A stretch of DNA of 64,000 bases. Origin: DASUPK01 sp963797265. GTDB taxonomy: Bacteria; Actinomycetota; Thermoleophilia; Solirubrobacterales; 70-9. Under the pieces are notes generated by a model. It worked only from the letters and a program-made list of their open reading frames with translations, had not been told where the DNA came from and did no database searches. Numbering within the stretch: the stretch's first letter is position 1; each line of letters starts with the position of its first letter. The position numbers and the translations under genes are program-made. The stretch is taken from contig CAWCOY010000004.1 in assembly GCA_963797265.1 (NCBI GenBank), positions 1-64,000 of the forward strand, in the 5' to 3' direction. Positions 8,011 to 15,989 of the stretch are shown piece after piece.

Positions 8011-8768
8011 CGCTTCCTCCCGCTCTTCGCCTTGGTCGGGGCCTTCTTGTTGCTGGTGGCGATCCGCGCGTATTCCGGAACCTCGTAGGGCCGCCCCGTC
8101 GGCTCATCGCGAAGCGCCTCCTTCTCCCAGCCGGCGGTCAGGTAGATCGCCCGGCGCCAGCTCTCGGCCTCGTGCTGATCCGGCTCCCCGTCGAATTCAT
8201 GGCCCTGCTTGCGGATGTTCTCGGAGAGCTGGTCGGCGGTCTCCGAGACGACTCGACGCTGGAGTTGGAGCAGGAGCTCGCGCTGCTCGTGGTTGGCCCG
8301 ATTCCAGACTTGGGCGAAGTGCGGGAAGCAGAGCCCGTTCGAGTCGAGCAGCATCTGGCGCGAGGACTCGTTGGCTTCGATCTCCTCGAGCAGGTAGCGG
8401 GCGTTCTTCTCGACCTCCTCATCGCGGTAGGCGCAGGCCGGACATGGGTCCGGGCCCCCGAGGTCGTCGGCAAGGTCGAGTGCGTTCAGCTTCTCCTCGA
8501 GTCCCTGCAGGGTGTCGAGGTACACATTGCTGATCCCGAGGTTGGAGTGAAGACCCTCGACCTCGAGCCGGCGCAGGCGCTCGGCGTGCTCGGCGCAGAA
8601 GCCGCGAGCCTCGCGCAAGCGATCGAGGGTCGCATCGTCGGAGGAGTAGTCGTCGAAGAACGCCCACATGTACTCGCCGTCCATCTTGTAGGCGACGCGG
8701 CAGAGCGGGCAGACGCCCTTGCGCAGGCCCTGCTTGAGGAAGCGGGTGAGAGCGCTGTTGGGTGGCAT
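8007..8768 (-). CDS. DUF6062-like Cys/His-rich protein
   Basis: A 253-aa soluble protein with two repeated Cys/His units: CPLC (about 20-23) with FCAEHAERL (57-65), and CPAC (about 108-111) with GLCFPHF (147-153). The pattern CPxC followed by CxxH suggests two zinc-binding modules separated by helices. It looks like the DUF6062 family, whose function is unknown. The ATG at 8768 is preceded by AGGAGG. It heads a run with the COG4280-like and small membrane genes, with 4-bp overlaps at each junction. Confidence 0.65.
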   Translation of the reverse strand: MPPNSALTRFLKQGLRKGVCPLCRVAYKMDGEYMWAFFDDYSSDDATLDRLREARGFCAEHAERLRRLEVEGLHSNLGISNVYLDTLQGLEEKLNALDLADDLGGPDPCPACAYRDEEVEKNARYLLEEIEANESSRQMLLDSNGLCFPHFAQVWNRANHEQRELLLQLQRRVVSETADQLSENIRKQGHEFDGEPDQHEAESWRRAIYLTAGWEKEALRDEPTGRPYEVPEYARIATSNKKAPTKAKSGRKR

Positions 8769-8909
8769 CGCTGACCTCCTATCCAGGTTCGGTTGAACCG
8801 GCTAGAGGCCATCAGCGGCTGGGCCGCGGTTAGAGCGAGCCTCATCGCTCTCAGCGCCTAAGAGGATACCGGCGGTGGCAACTCGCACCGAGGGAAAGCT
8901 TCGACTGAA

Positions 8910-8976
8910 TCAGGTTCGTTTGCCATTCCGACGGCTGCGCAGCGCGGTACGGCCTTCGCTCAAACACCGATTCACC
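8910..8976 (-). pseudogene. 3' fragment of interrupted sigma-factor-like gene
   Basis: Reading leftward from the element's left junction, 22 codons give VNRCLSEGRTALRSRRNGKR, then Thr and a stop. This is the final helix of a sigma region 4 (the typical form is TKVNRxLxEGR). The matching 5' part lies 16 kb away at 25053-25505. Joining the two at the TT core gives TGWTHT-K-VNRCLSEGR in one frame. The piece has no start of its own, so it is the displaced 3' end of a gene split by integration. Confidence 0.8.
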
Positions 8977-8998
8977 TTTGCCAACCGACCGGTATTTC
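8963..8998. other. attL: left junction of the integrative element
   Basis: The core dinucleotide TT is at 8977-8978. To its left is chromosome (CGATTCACC). To its right is element DNA: TGCCA (8979-8983), then the 15-bp arm ACCGACCGGTATTTC (8984-8998). The same arm occurs inverted at the right end (25031-25045) at the same 5-bp distance from the same TT core. This symmetry identifies the attP half-site. Confidence 0.88.
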
Positions 8999-9123
8999 GT
9001 GGACGCTGCGCGGCTGCCCCCGCTGGAGCTGGTGGCGTGAGCGGCGTCAACCCTGAAGGTCGGGTATAGGTCAACTTGCGGAACCTGCGCCCCCGACCAG
9101 TACCTCAAACGTACTATCCAACC

Positions 9124-9312
9124 ATGAGCAAAGACGACAAGGTCCAGATCAAATTCACGACCTCCCTTGCCCAGCGCGAGGCCCTCAAGGCAGAGGCCTA
9201 CAGGCGCGGGATCCCCACCTACCGACTGCTCCGTGAGCAAGTCACACTGCTGACCGGTGTCCAGCCCGATCCGGTCCGGCCGTACACACGCCTCCAGGAG
9301 AACGGACCCTGA
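9124..9312 (+). CDS. Small protein, possible ribbon-helix-helix
   Basis: A 62-aa basic protein, MSKDDKVQIKFTTSLAQREA onward. The pattern of a short strand (VQIKFTTSL) followed by two helices (AQREALKAEAYRRG and TYRLLREQVTLLTG) suggests a CopG/Arc-like ribbon-helix-helix DNA-binding fold, but this is weak. ATG at 9124 is preferred over an upstream TTG. It is the first gene inside the element and is followed after 7 bp by a hairpin. Confidence 0.55.
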   Translation: MSKDDKVQIKFTTSLAQREALKAEAYRRGIPTYRLLREQVTLLTGVQPDPVRPYTRLQENGP

Positions 9313-9319
9313 TCTAAAA

Positions 9320-9349
9320 GAAGCCGCCCGGGGCGAACCGGACGGCTTC
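9320..9349 (-). terminator. Hairpin after first element gene; T-run on minus strand
   Basis: GAAGCCGcCCGG (9320-9331) and CCGGaCGGCTTC (9338-9349) pair over 12 bp with one mismatch around a 6-nt loop. On the minus strand the stem is followed by TTTT, the shape of a rho-independent terminator that would stop transcription heading toward attL. On the plus strand there is no T-run, though it may still attenuate. Confidence 0.5.
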
Positions 9350-9374
9350 GAGGATCGGTGACGACGACACCGAC

Positions 9375-10423
9375 GTGAACGACCCTACCCAGACACCTGA
9401 GAACGACCCGGTGGATCGCTACCGACCGGTCCCCCTCAGCGAGTTCGTGCGGCAGGACGTGGACCGCCGCAAGTGGGCGGTCGAGAAGGTCTGGGCGGAG
9501 GGGCGGTCCGGCATCATCGCGGGGGCGCCGAAGCATGGGAAGTCCACGGTCTCGCTGGAACTGGGCGTGACGCTCGCGACCGGGACCCCGTTCCTCGGGC
9601 AGGAGGCGTTCGCGATGAACGGTCAGCCTGTGAGGGTCACCTACGTACAGGCAGAGAACTCGACGGAGCGGGTCCGCAAGGACCTCGACGAGATCCTCGT
9701 CGCCCGCGACCTCGGCCACATGGAGCCCGTGTACAACCCCCACGACCCGGATGGCGACCCGATCGGCGACCGTCTCCAGCCACACTGGGAGGGCGGCAGC
9801 TGGGAACCCGACCTCGCGATCCTGTCGCACCCCGGCATGGACCTGATGGAGGAGAAGGACCAGGAGTGGCTGCTCACCCACGCGAAGACCCGCGACTACG
9901 TGTTCCTGGACCCCGCGTACCTGCTCGCCAGCGCAGACCCGAACACGATGCGAGACGTGATGACGCTGCTCGCGTTCCTCAGCAAGGTCCGGGAGGAGTC
10001 GGACTGCGGGATCATCCTCACCCACCAGATGAGCGACAAGCGCAGTGACGGGACCCGGCGTCCCGGATGCTCGGTTCGACGTTCCTGCACGGGTGGTACG
10101 AGAGCGCGATCTTCATGCACCGTAACGACGCCTACTTCAACATCAGGTGCGACAACCTGCGCGAGATGGGCGAGGAGACCCGCATCGGGGTCCAGGGACT
10201 GGGCGTGGGCAGTTGGTTCTACGCGGCGGACGCCCAGGGTGCGGAGGACTCGAAGGGGAGGGCGGCGCCCAAGACCGTGCAGAAGGACACGAACCTCGTG
10301 AGGTTCCAGGAACTGCGGGAGGAACACCCCGACTGGACCGGCGTGCAGTACGCCGAGGAACTGGGCGTCAAACCTGCGACCGTGTCCCGCTACAAGGCGG
10401 AACTCGATGGACGCGCGGCGTGA
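9375..10423 (+). pseudogene. RepA-like AAA ATPase (AAA_25 type), frameshifted
   Basis: The first frame (GTG 9375 to about 10066) encodes a RecA-fold ATPase: Walker A GIIAGAPKHGKST near residue 47, VRVTYVQAENS, Walker B-like YVFLDPAYLL near 176, and LTHQMSDKR. This resembles plasmid RepA/AAA_25 helicase-type ATPases. Near 10050-10066 (GGGACCCGGCGTCCCGG) the match moves to another frame, which resumes with MLGSTFLHGWYESAIF and ends at 10423. That part has a C-terminal helix-turn-helix (VQYAEELGVKPATVSRYKAEL). One missing base there would explain the break. It is a real mutation, a sequencing error, or less likely recoding. Adjacent iteron-like DNA fits a replication role. Confidence 0.75.
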
Positions 10424-10457
10424 TTTCCCTCCCCATTTCACCCCCACCCGCGTTACG

Positions 10458-10572
10458 TTGCATTGCGTACCCCCTATAGGGGGGTACGAACGCAATGGCA
10501 ACGCAACATTGCGGGGAGTACGTTGCGTTACATACGTCTATTGCACGAACGCAACGCAACATGTAACGCAAC
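10458..10572. repeat. Iteron-like AACGCAA repeat region, candidate origin
   Basis: Within the 384-bp gap between the RepA-like gene and the small recombinase, AACGCAA or its complement occurs six times (10489, 10500, 10523 inverted, 10548, 10553, 10565), with variants near 10455-10469. GTTGCGTTACAT (10522-10533) and ATGTAACGCAAC (10561-10572) are a perfect 12-bp inverted repeat, and CATTGCGTACCCCC mirrors GGGGGGTACGAACGCAATG around TATA (10461-10496). Such repeats beside a RepA-like ATPase suggest iterons of a replication origin or an operator for autoregulation. The rest of the gap (10573-10758) shows nothing clear. Confidence 0.6.
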
Positions 10573-10758
10573 CCTGCATAGTGGGTTCAGGGTGTGGACA
10601 CCTGGAGGACCGGCGGACAGGGAACCCGCAGATCCGCCTCCGCTTCGCGCGCGGGTAGGTCCGGGGCGCTGCTACCCAGACCCCCTCGTCGCCGCCTTCC
10701 ACCAGCACCAGTTCTCCCGCTACGCGTCGCCGTGAGTGCCCAATACCGTCCTGCCTAG

Positions 10759-10785
10759 GAACACGCCATGCCCTGTGGCGTGTTC
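10759..10785 (+). promoter_or_regulatory. Hairpin before the small serine recombinase
   Basis: GAACACGCCA (10759-10768) and TGGCGTGTTC (10776-10785) are a perfect 10-bp inverted repeat with a 7-nt loop. It lies 22 bp before the ATG and just ahead of the GGAAGGAGGAGG ribosome-binding site of the recombinase. There is no T-run. It could be an operator, a recombinase-bound res-like half-site or a translational control hairpin. Confidence 0.45.
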
Positions 10786-10807
10786 TCCAAGGGAGGAAGG
10801 AGGAGGT

Positions 10808-11482
10808 ATGAACGTGATCGGTTACACGAGGAGGTCGCGGGAGCAGGACAACGGGACGCTCGGACTCGACGACCAGGAGGAGAAGATCAGAGCGTGGGCG
10901 ACGTACCGTGACCGCCCGCTTACCGAGGTGATCCGGGAGGACGACGTGTCGGGCGCTCTGCGACCCACCGACCGGCCGCTCCTCGGTCCGATACTCAGGT
11001 CGCTCGGCAAGGGCGATGCCCTGGTGGTTGCCCGGTTGGACCGACTGTCCCGCTCTGTCTACGACTTCGCCAACCTGCTGAGGGTGGCGAAGAGCAGCGG
11101 GTGGTCCCTCGTCTGCCTCGACCCTGAGTTCGACCTGACCACCGCTGCCGGTCGCTTGGTGGCGAATGTGTTCGCCTCCTTCGCCGAGTTCCAGAAGGAT
11201 CAACTGGTGGAGCAGCTACAGGGGGCGCGCCGCGCCAAGTCGAGGAAGGGCGGCTACATCGGCGGGCAGACCGTGCCCTTCGGCCACCGGGTCGAGGGCG
11301 GGCGGGTGGTGAGGGATCCGGAGCAGCAGGAGATGGTGGCGCGGGTGGTGACGCTACGCAGGGAGGGCAGGACCTGGAAGCAGGTGGGCCAGGCGGTGGG
11401 CATGCATCCCAACACGGTGAAGAAGGTCTACTACCGCGAGACGGGCGAGCCGCCCAGCCGGGTCCACAGGGCAGCCGACTGA
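10808..11482 (+). CDS. Small serine recombinase (resolvase/invertase)
   Basis: A 224-aa site-specific recombinase. The catalytic N-terminal domain opens with NVIGYTRRSREQ (Ser10 in the YxRxS context) and continues with ALVVARLDRLSRS and the long helix FAEFQKDQLVEQLQ. The C-terminal end has a helix-turn-helix (TWKQVGQAVGMHPNTVKKVY). Length and layout fit resolvases or invertases rather than integrases. ATG at 10808 is set by the strong GGAGGAGG just upstream; an earlier in-frame start lacks this. It sits between the putative origin and the helicase cassette and may resolve multimers of the excised circle. Confidence 0.88.
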   Translation: MNVIGYTRRSREQDNGTLGLDDQEEKIRAWATYRDRPLTEVIREDDVSGALRPTDRPLLGPILRSLGKGDALVVARLDRLSRSVYDFANLLRVAKSSGWSLVCLDPEFDLTTAAGRLVANVFASFAEFQKDQLVEQLQGARRAKSRKGGYIGGQTVPFGHRVEGGRVVRDPEQQEMVARVVTLRREGRTWKQVGQAVGMHPNTVKKVYYRETGEPPSRVHRAAD

Positions 11483-11671
11483 CCCGCCCACGTTCGTTCG
11501 CGAGATAGGACTTCACTTTCCGACCGCCGCCCGGCCATCCCGCCTGATCGAAAACCATGTTCCACGGCGCGCGCTCCCTTGCCGCCCGACTGACCGATCG
11601 TTTGGGGCTCGGCACCCGCCTATTACAGTGATTCCGCCTACCGCTGCTTTTCGTCCCGCGTAGTCGAGCTC

Positions 11672-11710
11672 CTCCCTGAGATCGGACAGGGAGTGCAGCT
11701 CCGGGCTGCA
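11672..11710 (-). terminator. Two hairpins after the helicase-cassette operon
   Basis: CTCCCTG (11672-11678) pairs with CAGGGAG (11687-11693), and TGCAGC (11694-11699) pairs with GCTGCA (11705-11710). They lie 20-58 bp past the stop of the minus-strand 500-aa gene, in the 247-bp gap that separates it from the convergent recombinase. No clear T-run. They probably mark transcription ends of the two convergent units; the remaining gap shows nothing else. Confidence 0.4.
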
Positions 11711-11729
11711 GCCACGTTGACCTCTCGGC

Positions 11730-13232
11730 TTACTCGTCGAATGGCCGACGGAGTTTGCTCCAGAGGGAACGTCTCGGCGCAGGAGGCTCTTGCGGCAATG
11801 GAATCTCGATGACCAACGGAGCGCTTCTCCGGCTTCTCTCCGCGGCGTCGCCGACCGCCGCCTCTGCTAGGTGACCCAGTTGCGGCACGACGAGGTCAAC
11901 AAGCTTCTGCAAAATGGGAATCTTCGATGCCCAGGGTTCTGTATCGCCGTCCCAGCCGAGGTTGGGAAACTTAACGATGGTTTGAGTGTCCGGCTCGGGC
12001 GGCCGCCCGGTTACGGCCTCGATCTCGTCGGCGTGGGCGCGGAGGAACGCTTCCGTACGCCCGGAGCGTGAAAGCTCATAGAGAGAGACCGTCGCTTGGC
12101 GCTTCTCAATTTCGAGCCTGACAACCACAACGGGGCGCGGCTCGGCTCCAGGAGACAGCGCTCGCTTCGGACCAGCGGGGAACTGGTAACCCCTCTTGAC
12201 CTTCTGCCATCCAGCAGCGGAGAGGGCCGAGCCGATGACGCTATCGACCCTCTTTCTTTCCATCTTCTCGCGTGCCTTTGAGCTTGCGCGCTCTTCCGCT
12301 TTGGAACGCGCAGACTCCATCACCTCCGCCGGTACGGGCGCCGGGGTTGCGTCGAGTTCGCGGGATGCCGACTTCGTCAGGAGGCTATCCCGCAGGATCG
12401 GATCCCTAGCGAGATCCCATAGTCCGAAGGTGAGGTCGTAGCGTGCCCGAAGGAAGGCGAGTGCTGCGTCTAAGTCGACCGGGTCCATGAGCTGACCCTG
12501 GTCCATCCAATAGCTGACGTGAAAATCGCCAGATAGCACATACGGCTGCGCCTGTCGAAGTTCGGCCAGTCGCTCGCGAGCAGCAACGTAGCGGCCTGAT
12601 TCGTCGGGGTGCGTCTGTGACGCAAGGCCCATCCGAGGCTGTGGTCTACGCACACCGTTCGCCCGGATCGACTCTGCCTTGGCCTCAATCATCGGAGTGT
12701 GCGGCAGCACCACGATGGCCTCGGGCCAACGAGAGAGGAAGACATCGAGCGGCCGCTGCCCCACGACATCCGTGCCATCGTCATGGGCATCGTGGACTGA
12801 GCTGACAACTATCGTTGGTGGTTGTTCGACCCGAACATCATCCATCCGTAATAGGTGAGGCAGGACGCGGTACCGAGCTGTCGACTTCATGGCGGGGATC
12901 TCTGGCGCCCCTCCTGTCCTTCCTGCAATCCTCATCAGGTCGAACGCGTCGCCAAGCAGCTTGTTGATCGGCACCCTCTGCATGCTTCCGTCAGCCTTCG
13001 GTCGTCGGACCGTCTTTTTGACTGACGCGAGAGCCCAAGCGTCAGGGGAGGCTTCGGCGAGAATGGTGTCGCTGAGCGCCTTCACGAACAGCCACCATCC
13101 TTCGGACGACGCTACAGCCTCTCGGAGTACGAAATCCCATTCGTCTCCGGCGAGCGGCTGGCGCGAGTCGACGGTAACGCCGGAGTCGAGCGTCACTTGC
13201 CCGCCGACGAGGATGATCGTCGGACCGTTCAA
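11730..13232 (-). CDS. Unknown 500-aa partner of HNH helicase
   Basis: I do not recognise this protein. It has an N-terminal mixed region (about 1-110), a middle part with TIVVSSVHDAHDDGTD and EAIVVLPHTPMIEAKAES (about 140-200), a charged helical linker (ARSKAEERASSKAREKMERK, near 315-335), and a C-terminal alpha/beta domain (VVVVRLEIEKRQATVSLYEL onward). That last domain is loosely reminiscent of DUF4268-like domains near restriction systems. No certain catalytic motif was found. Its GTG/ATG region overlaps the helicase stop by 4 bp, so it is the second gene of a two-gene operon. Base composition looks less GC-rich than the rest of the element. Defence function is inference from context. Confidence 0.6.
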   Translation of the reverse strand: MNGPTIILVGGQVTLDSGVTVDSRQPLAGDEWDFVLREAVASSEGWWLFVKALSDTILAEASPDAWALASVKKTVRRPKADGSMQRVPINKLLGDAFDLMRIAGRTGGAPEIPAMKSTARYRVLPHLLRMDDVRVEQPPTIVVSSVHDAHDDGTDVVGQRPLDVFLSRWPEAIVVLPHTPMIEAKAESIRANGVRRPQPRMGLASQTHPDESGRYVAARERLAELRQAQPYVLSGDFHVSYWMDQGQLMDPVDLDAALAFLRARYDLTFGLWDLARDPILRDSLLTKSASRELDATPAPVPAEVMESARSKAEERASSKAREKMERKRVDSVIGSALSAAGWQKVKRGYQFPAGPKRALSPGAEPRPVVVVRLEIEKRQATVSLYELSRSGRTEAFLRAHADEIEAVTGRPPEPDTQTIVKFPNLGWDGDTEPWASKIPILQKLVDLVVPQLGHLAEAAVGDAAERSRRSAPLVIEIPLPQEPPAPRRSLWSKLRRPFDE

Positions 13233-15019
13233 GGCATTCCGGTCTCTCTCTCGAGCGCCTCGCGTAGTTCAGGTTTTTCGCTAGCTGCGAGCGCGAGACT
13301 GACTGGATCTGTCGCCGTGAGGCCCTTCCTTTGGATGTAGGCAGCCGCCAAGGCGATCAGACCTGCATCTACTTCACGTCCGGCCGTGTCAGACGCGCTC
13401 CCTCGCTCGCCAATGGAATCGAGAGACACGAAGTCGCGAGGTGGGACAGCTCCCTCCTCATGAATGCGGACGCTAGGCGCTCTCGAAGCGTCCGTAACGA
13501 TCCTCATTGGCGGAGGTAGAAGCTTCGCCTCCGCGGTGACGTCGGTGGCCATCTCGACCAACGTGGGATCTGCCGGCAGGTACACCCGACCGTGGTCATC
13601 CACGTTGTTCGTATCGGTTCGGACGACCCTGCCGACGATCTGTCGAAAGCTAAGCAACGTGATCCGAGTCGTGAGATACACGACCGCGCGCAAACGGCGA
13701 ACGTCCACACCCTCGGACACCATGTTCACCGCAACCAGCCAAGGATCGTGGCCATCGCGGAATCCTCGGATGGCGTTTGCCGGCGCCGGATCGCCCGGGT
13801 CGTGCAGGCGCGAGCATGCCACCACCGGCCGGCTGCCCAGCACGTTCTGCTCCATGAATCGCGCGACCAGGTCCGCGTGATCGCAATCGACACAGACCAC
13901 GAGCCCTCCGGCATCGAGGTCGCCGGCGCGGCGCAGGGCAAGCAGATACTGGTTCGCATCGCTCAGCAACAGATGCGCGATTGACTCAGGCGTTACCTGC
14001 TCGAGGGCTGTCCGTAGGCGTCTGCGTTGGCCGATATCCGTGACTTCGTCGCCGAAGGCCACGCGATGGACTCGACCATCTTCGGTCTGAAAGACGGTCT
14101 CGCCTTCCCCATACACGAACTGAACGGGCCGACACGCACCGTCTGCTATCGCATCGCCGTACCCGTAGCGATAGTCCGGGCGGGCAGAGCCTCCCTCCGA
14201 AGAGACGAAGACGATTGGATCGCGATCCGTCCTGAACGGCGTCCCGGACAGGCTAAGGATCGCGCGAGCTGATCGTGCGAATGCCGTTTGTGCGCTGTCA
14301 CCCCAGCCGGACTTGGCGCCCGCATGGTGGACCTCATCGAAGATCACGAGCGTCCGGTGCCCTGGATCAGTCGCGTGGGCGAGAAACATGTCGGGTGCTG
14401 TGAAGAGAGCCTGGTATGTGACGACCACGCCCGCGAAGTTCTCGCCGATGGGGTTCACGGGACTCCACGAACGAGGACCCCGCAATGGAATGGTGGGGGT
14501 CGCACGCGATGACTTCGATGCGGCCAACAGCCAGCCGTCCGCTATGGCCAGGCTGGGAACGACGACGATGACACGACTGATGTCTCGCGACTCAAGAAGG
14601 CGGTAAGCCACCTCAAGCCCGAAGTGAGTCTTTCCGGCCCCCGGGCAAGCCTCGATGAGCACGGGCTCTTCCAACACTCTCGGCAAGGTCTTGGCGAGAG
14701 CGGCGTCTTGCCATGCTCGCAGCGCCGAGGTACCCGGTCGCAGCTTCGAGGCTTCGAACTTCGCCGCGATGATGGCCTGTGGCTGCGACCCCTTACGAAG
14801 ATTGCATGAGCCGCACAGTGCCTGACAGTTCTCGAGCGATGTGGGACCGCCCCTGATCCACGGCTCGATGTGGTCGCCGTGCATGAGGTCGAAAGGAATC
14901 TCCCGGCGACAAAGTACGCAGATGCGCCCCTGTCGCTCCCAAACGCGCCGAACCTCGGCGCGGGAGAACATGCGCCGCGGATCGAGCCCGCGCGGATCGA
15001 GCCCGTCTAGGGTGGACAT
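13229..15019 (-). CDS. HNH nuclease fused to SF2 helicase
   Basis: A 596-aa two-domain protein. Residues about 20-80 are an HNH endonuclease: C34xxC37, GDHIEPW (49-54), N64 and C69xxCNxxK, which would hold zinc. Residues about 100-500 are a superfamily 2 helicase: Walker A ACPGAGKT (124-131), DEVHH (228-232), SGTPF (258-262), VSEGVDV (434-440) and QIVGRVVR (460-467). All motifs are intact, so both activities are plausible. Start chosen at ATG 15019; the ATG 48 bp downstream is also possible since no well-spaced ribosome site is seen. Fusion of a DNA-cutting HNH with a translocating ATPase beside an unknown gene on a mobile element suggests anti-phage or anti-plasmid defence. Confidence 0.85.
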   Translation of the reverse strand: MSTLDGLDPRGLDPRRMFSRAEVRRVWERQGRICVLCRREIPFDLMHGDHIEPWIRGGPTSLENCQALCGSCNLRKGSQPQAIIAAKFEASKLRPGTSALRAWQDAALAKTLPRVLEEPVLIEACPGAGKTHFGLEVAYRLLESRDISRVIVVVPSLAIADGWLLAASKSSRATPTIPLRGPRSWSPVNPIGENFAGVVVTYQALFTAPDMFLAHATDPGHRTLVIFDEVHHAGAKSGWGDSAQTAFARSARAILSLSGTPFRTDRDPIVFVSSEGGSARPDYRYGYGDAIADGACRPVQFVYGEGETVFQTEDGRVHRVAFGDEVTDIGQRRRLRTALEQVTPESIAHLLLSDANQYLLALRRAGDLDAGGLVVCVDCDHADLVARFMEQNVLGSRPVVACSRLHDPGDPAPANAIRGFRDGHDPWLVAVNMVSEGVDVRRLRAVVYLTTRITLLSFRQIVGRVVRTDTNNVDDHGRVYLPADPTLVEMATDVTAEAKLLPPPMRIVTDASRAPSVRIHEEGAVPPRDFVSLDSIGERGSASDTAGREVDAGLIALAAAYIQRKGLTATDPVSLALAASEKPELREALERETGMP

Positions 15020-15170
15020 CTCCCTGAGGATAGGGGCGCTTCGGGCGGCCACGCTGAGGCCCCTGACCGCCGAGCCGCCGTCGTTACGAGACGGGACTGC
15101 GCTAACCCTCGGCGGGGGCAACCACCGCCCCGCCGGGCGACCCCGCACGCCGCACGAGACCGCCGCACGG

Positions 15171-15195
15171 AAAGGGGCGGCCTCTCGACCGCCCC
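15171..15195 (-). terminator. Rho-independent terminator after the RNase HI operon
   Basis: On the minus strand GGGGCGG and CCGCCCC (15174-15195 on the plus strand) form a perfect 7-bp stem with an 8-nt loop, followed by TTT. It lies 50 bp after the RNase HI stop and about 155 bp before the helicase start. This suggests that the helicase pair is transcribed separately from the RNase HI operon. Confidence 0.6.
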
Positions 15196-15244
15196 GTCCG
15201 CGCCGCCCGCTTGTCAGCGGGTCAGCACTTGTCGAGCATGAGGT

Positions 15245-15625
15245 TCATGAGGACCGCCCCAGTTTGTCGGCGCGCTTGTTCTCCTCGCGCCCGACCCAAT
15301 CGACGCTCCAGCTGTCGAACTGGCCCAGCAGTTCTTTCGCCCGTGCATGCAGAGGGATCAGCCCAGGGTGCTTCGTCCTCGACTTGCCGTTGACCTGGTT
15401 CACCACGAGTTGCGAGTCGCCTGTGGCCTTCACGTGCCGCTCGCCGTGGTTGAGCGCGATGCCCAGGCCGAGGATCAGTGCCTGGTACTCGGCGATGTTG
15501 TGGGTTCCCTCCGCGTAGTGCTCGACGGCTTCCTTTTCGGTGCCGTCGCTCAGCGTGACAACGCAGGACGACACTATCGGGCCGGGCTTCTGCCCGCCGC
15601 CGTCGAAGTGGATGGTCGCTGGCAT
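15245..15625 (-). CDS. RNase HI-like protein
   Basis: A 126-aa RNase H fold protein of the short actinobacterial/plasmid type. The four acidic residues of the active site are visible: Asp8 in IHFDGGG, Glu46 in NIAEYQAL, Asp70 in ATGDSQLVV and Asp120 in ENKRADKL. It would cut RNA in RNA-DNA hybrids, possibly removing primers or R-loops during element replication. ATG 15625 follows GGAGG in the 45-aa upstream gene, and its first base overlaps that gene's TGA. Last gene of a five-gene operon. Confidence 0.85.
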   Translation of the reverse strand: MPATIHFDGGGQKPGPIVSSCVVTLSDGTEKEAVEHYAEGTHNIAEYQALILGLGIALNHGERHVKATGDSQLVVNQVNGKSRTKHPGLIPLHARAKELLGQFDSWSVDWVGREENKRADKLGRSS

Positions 15626-15762
15626 CAGTTTGCTTCCTCCTTGTTCGTGTTGTTGTCGCTGACTTCCCAGACCGGAAGCGGGCGGCCCCGCTCCTGCCGC
15701 TCCTCCTCGACCAGCCGCACCCAGCCCGCCTCGCGGAAGTAGAGCAGGGCGCCCGGGTTCAC
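15625..15762 (-). CDS. 45-aa protein in RNase HI operon
   Basis: Begins VNPGALLYFREAGWVRLVEE and ends with the acidic/Asn-rich tail NNTNKEEAN. The GTG start overlaps the stop of the 76-aa membrane gene (GTGA), and its TGA overlaps the ATG of RNase HI (TGATG). This exact chaining is the main evidence that it is a real gene. No family recognised. Confidence 0.55.
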   Translation of the reverse strand: MNPGALLYFREAGWVRLVEEERQERGRPLPVWEVSDNNTNKEEAN

Positions 15763-15989
15763 AGTGCCCACCGGACGACGGCGGCGATGACAAGGATCCC
15801 GACCCAGCCGACCAGACCGAGTCCGATCAGCAGGGCCAGGACCACAAGCAGGGTCGCCAGGCAGACCGCCAACCCGAGCGCCGAGAGGCAGCCGTGCAGC
15901 AGCCGCTCGGGACGGGACGGGGACGGCGCGCCCTCCGACGCGCCGCCCTCCGATTCCCGCCTCATGTAGTCGCGCTCCGAGAGCGTCAC
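15759..15989 (-). CDS. 76-aa membrane protein in RNase HI operon
   Basis: The first 30 residues are polar (RDYMRRESEGGASEG); the rest is one long hydrophobic stretch, LGLAVCLATLLVVLALLIG followed by LGLVGWVGILVIAAVVRW, likely two TM segments. GTG start overlaps the previous gene's TGA, and its own TGA overlaps the next GTG. No family recognised. Confidence 0.6.
   Translation of the reverse strand: MTLSERDYMRRESEGGASEGAPSPSRPERLLHGCLSALGLAVCLATLLVVLALLIGLGLVGWVGILVIAAVVRWAL

Noticed and set aside
8851..9240. 129-codon minus-strand frame across attL
   Set aside because: It reads the sigma fragment out of frame and continues into the element; the correct frame for the fragment ends at 8910.
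10489..10571. CRISPR-like array from the AACGCAA repeats
   Set aside because: Repeats are only 7 bp, unevenly spaced and in both orientations, with no spacers and no cas genes.
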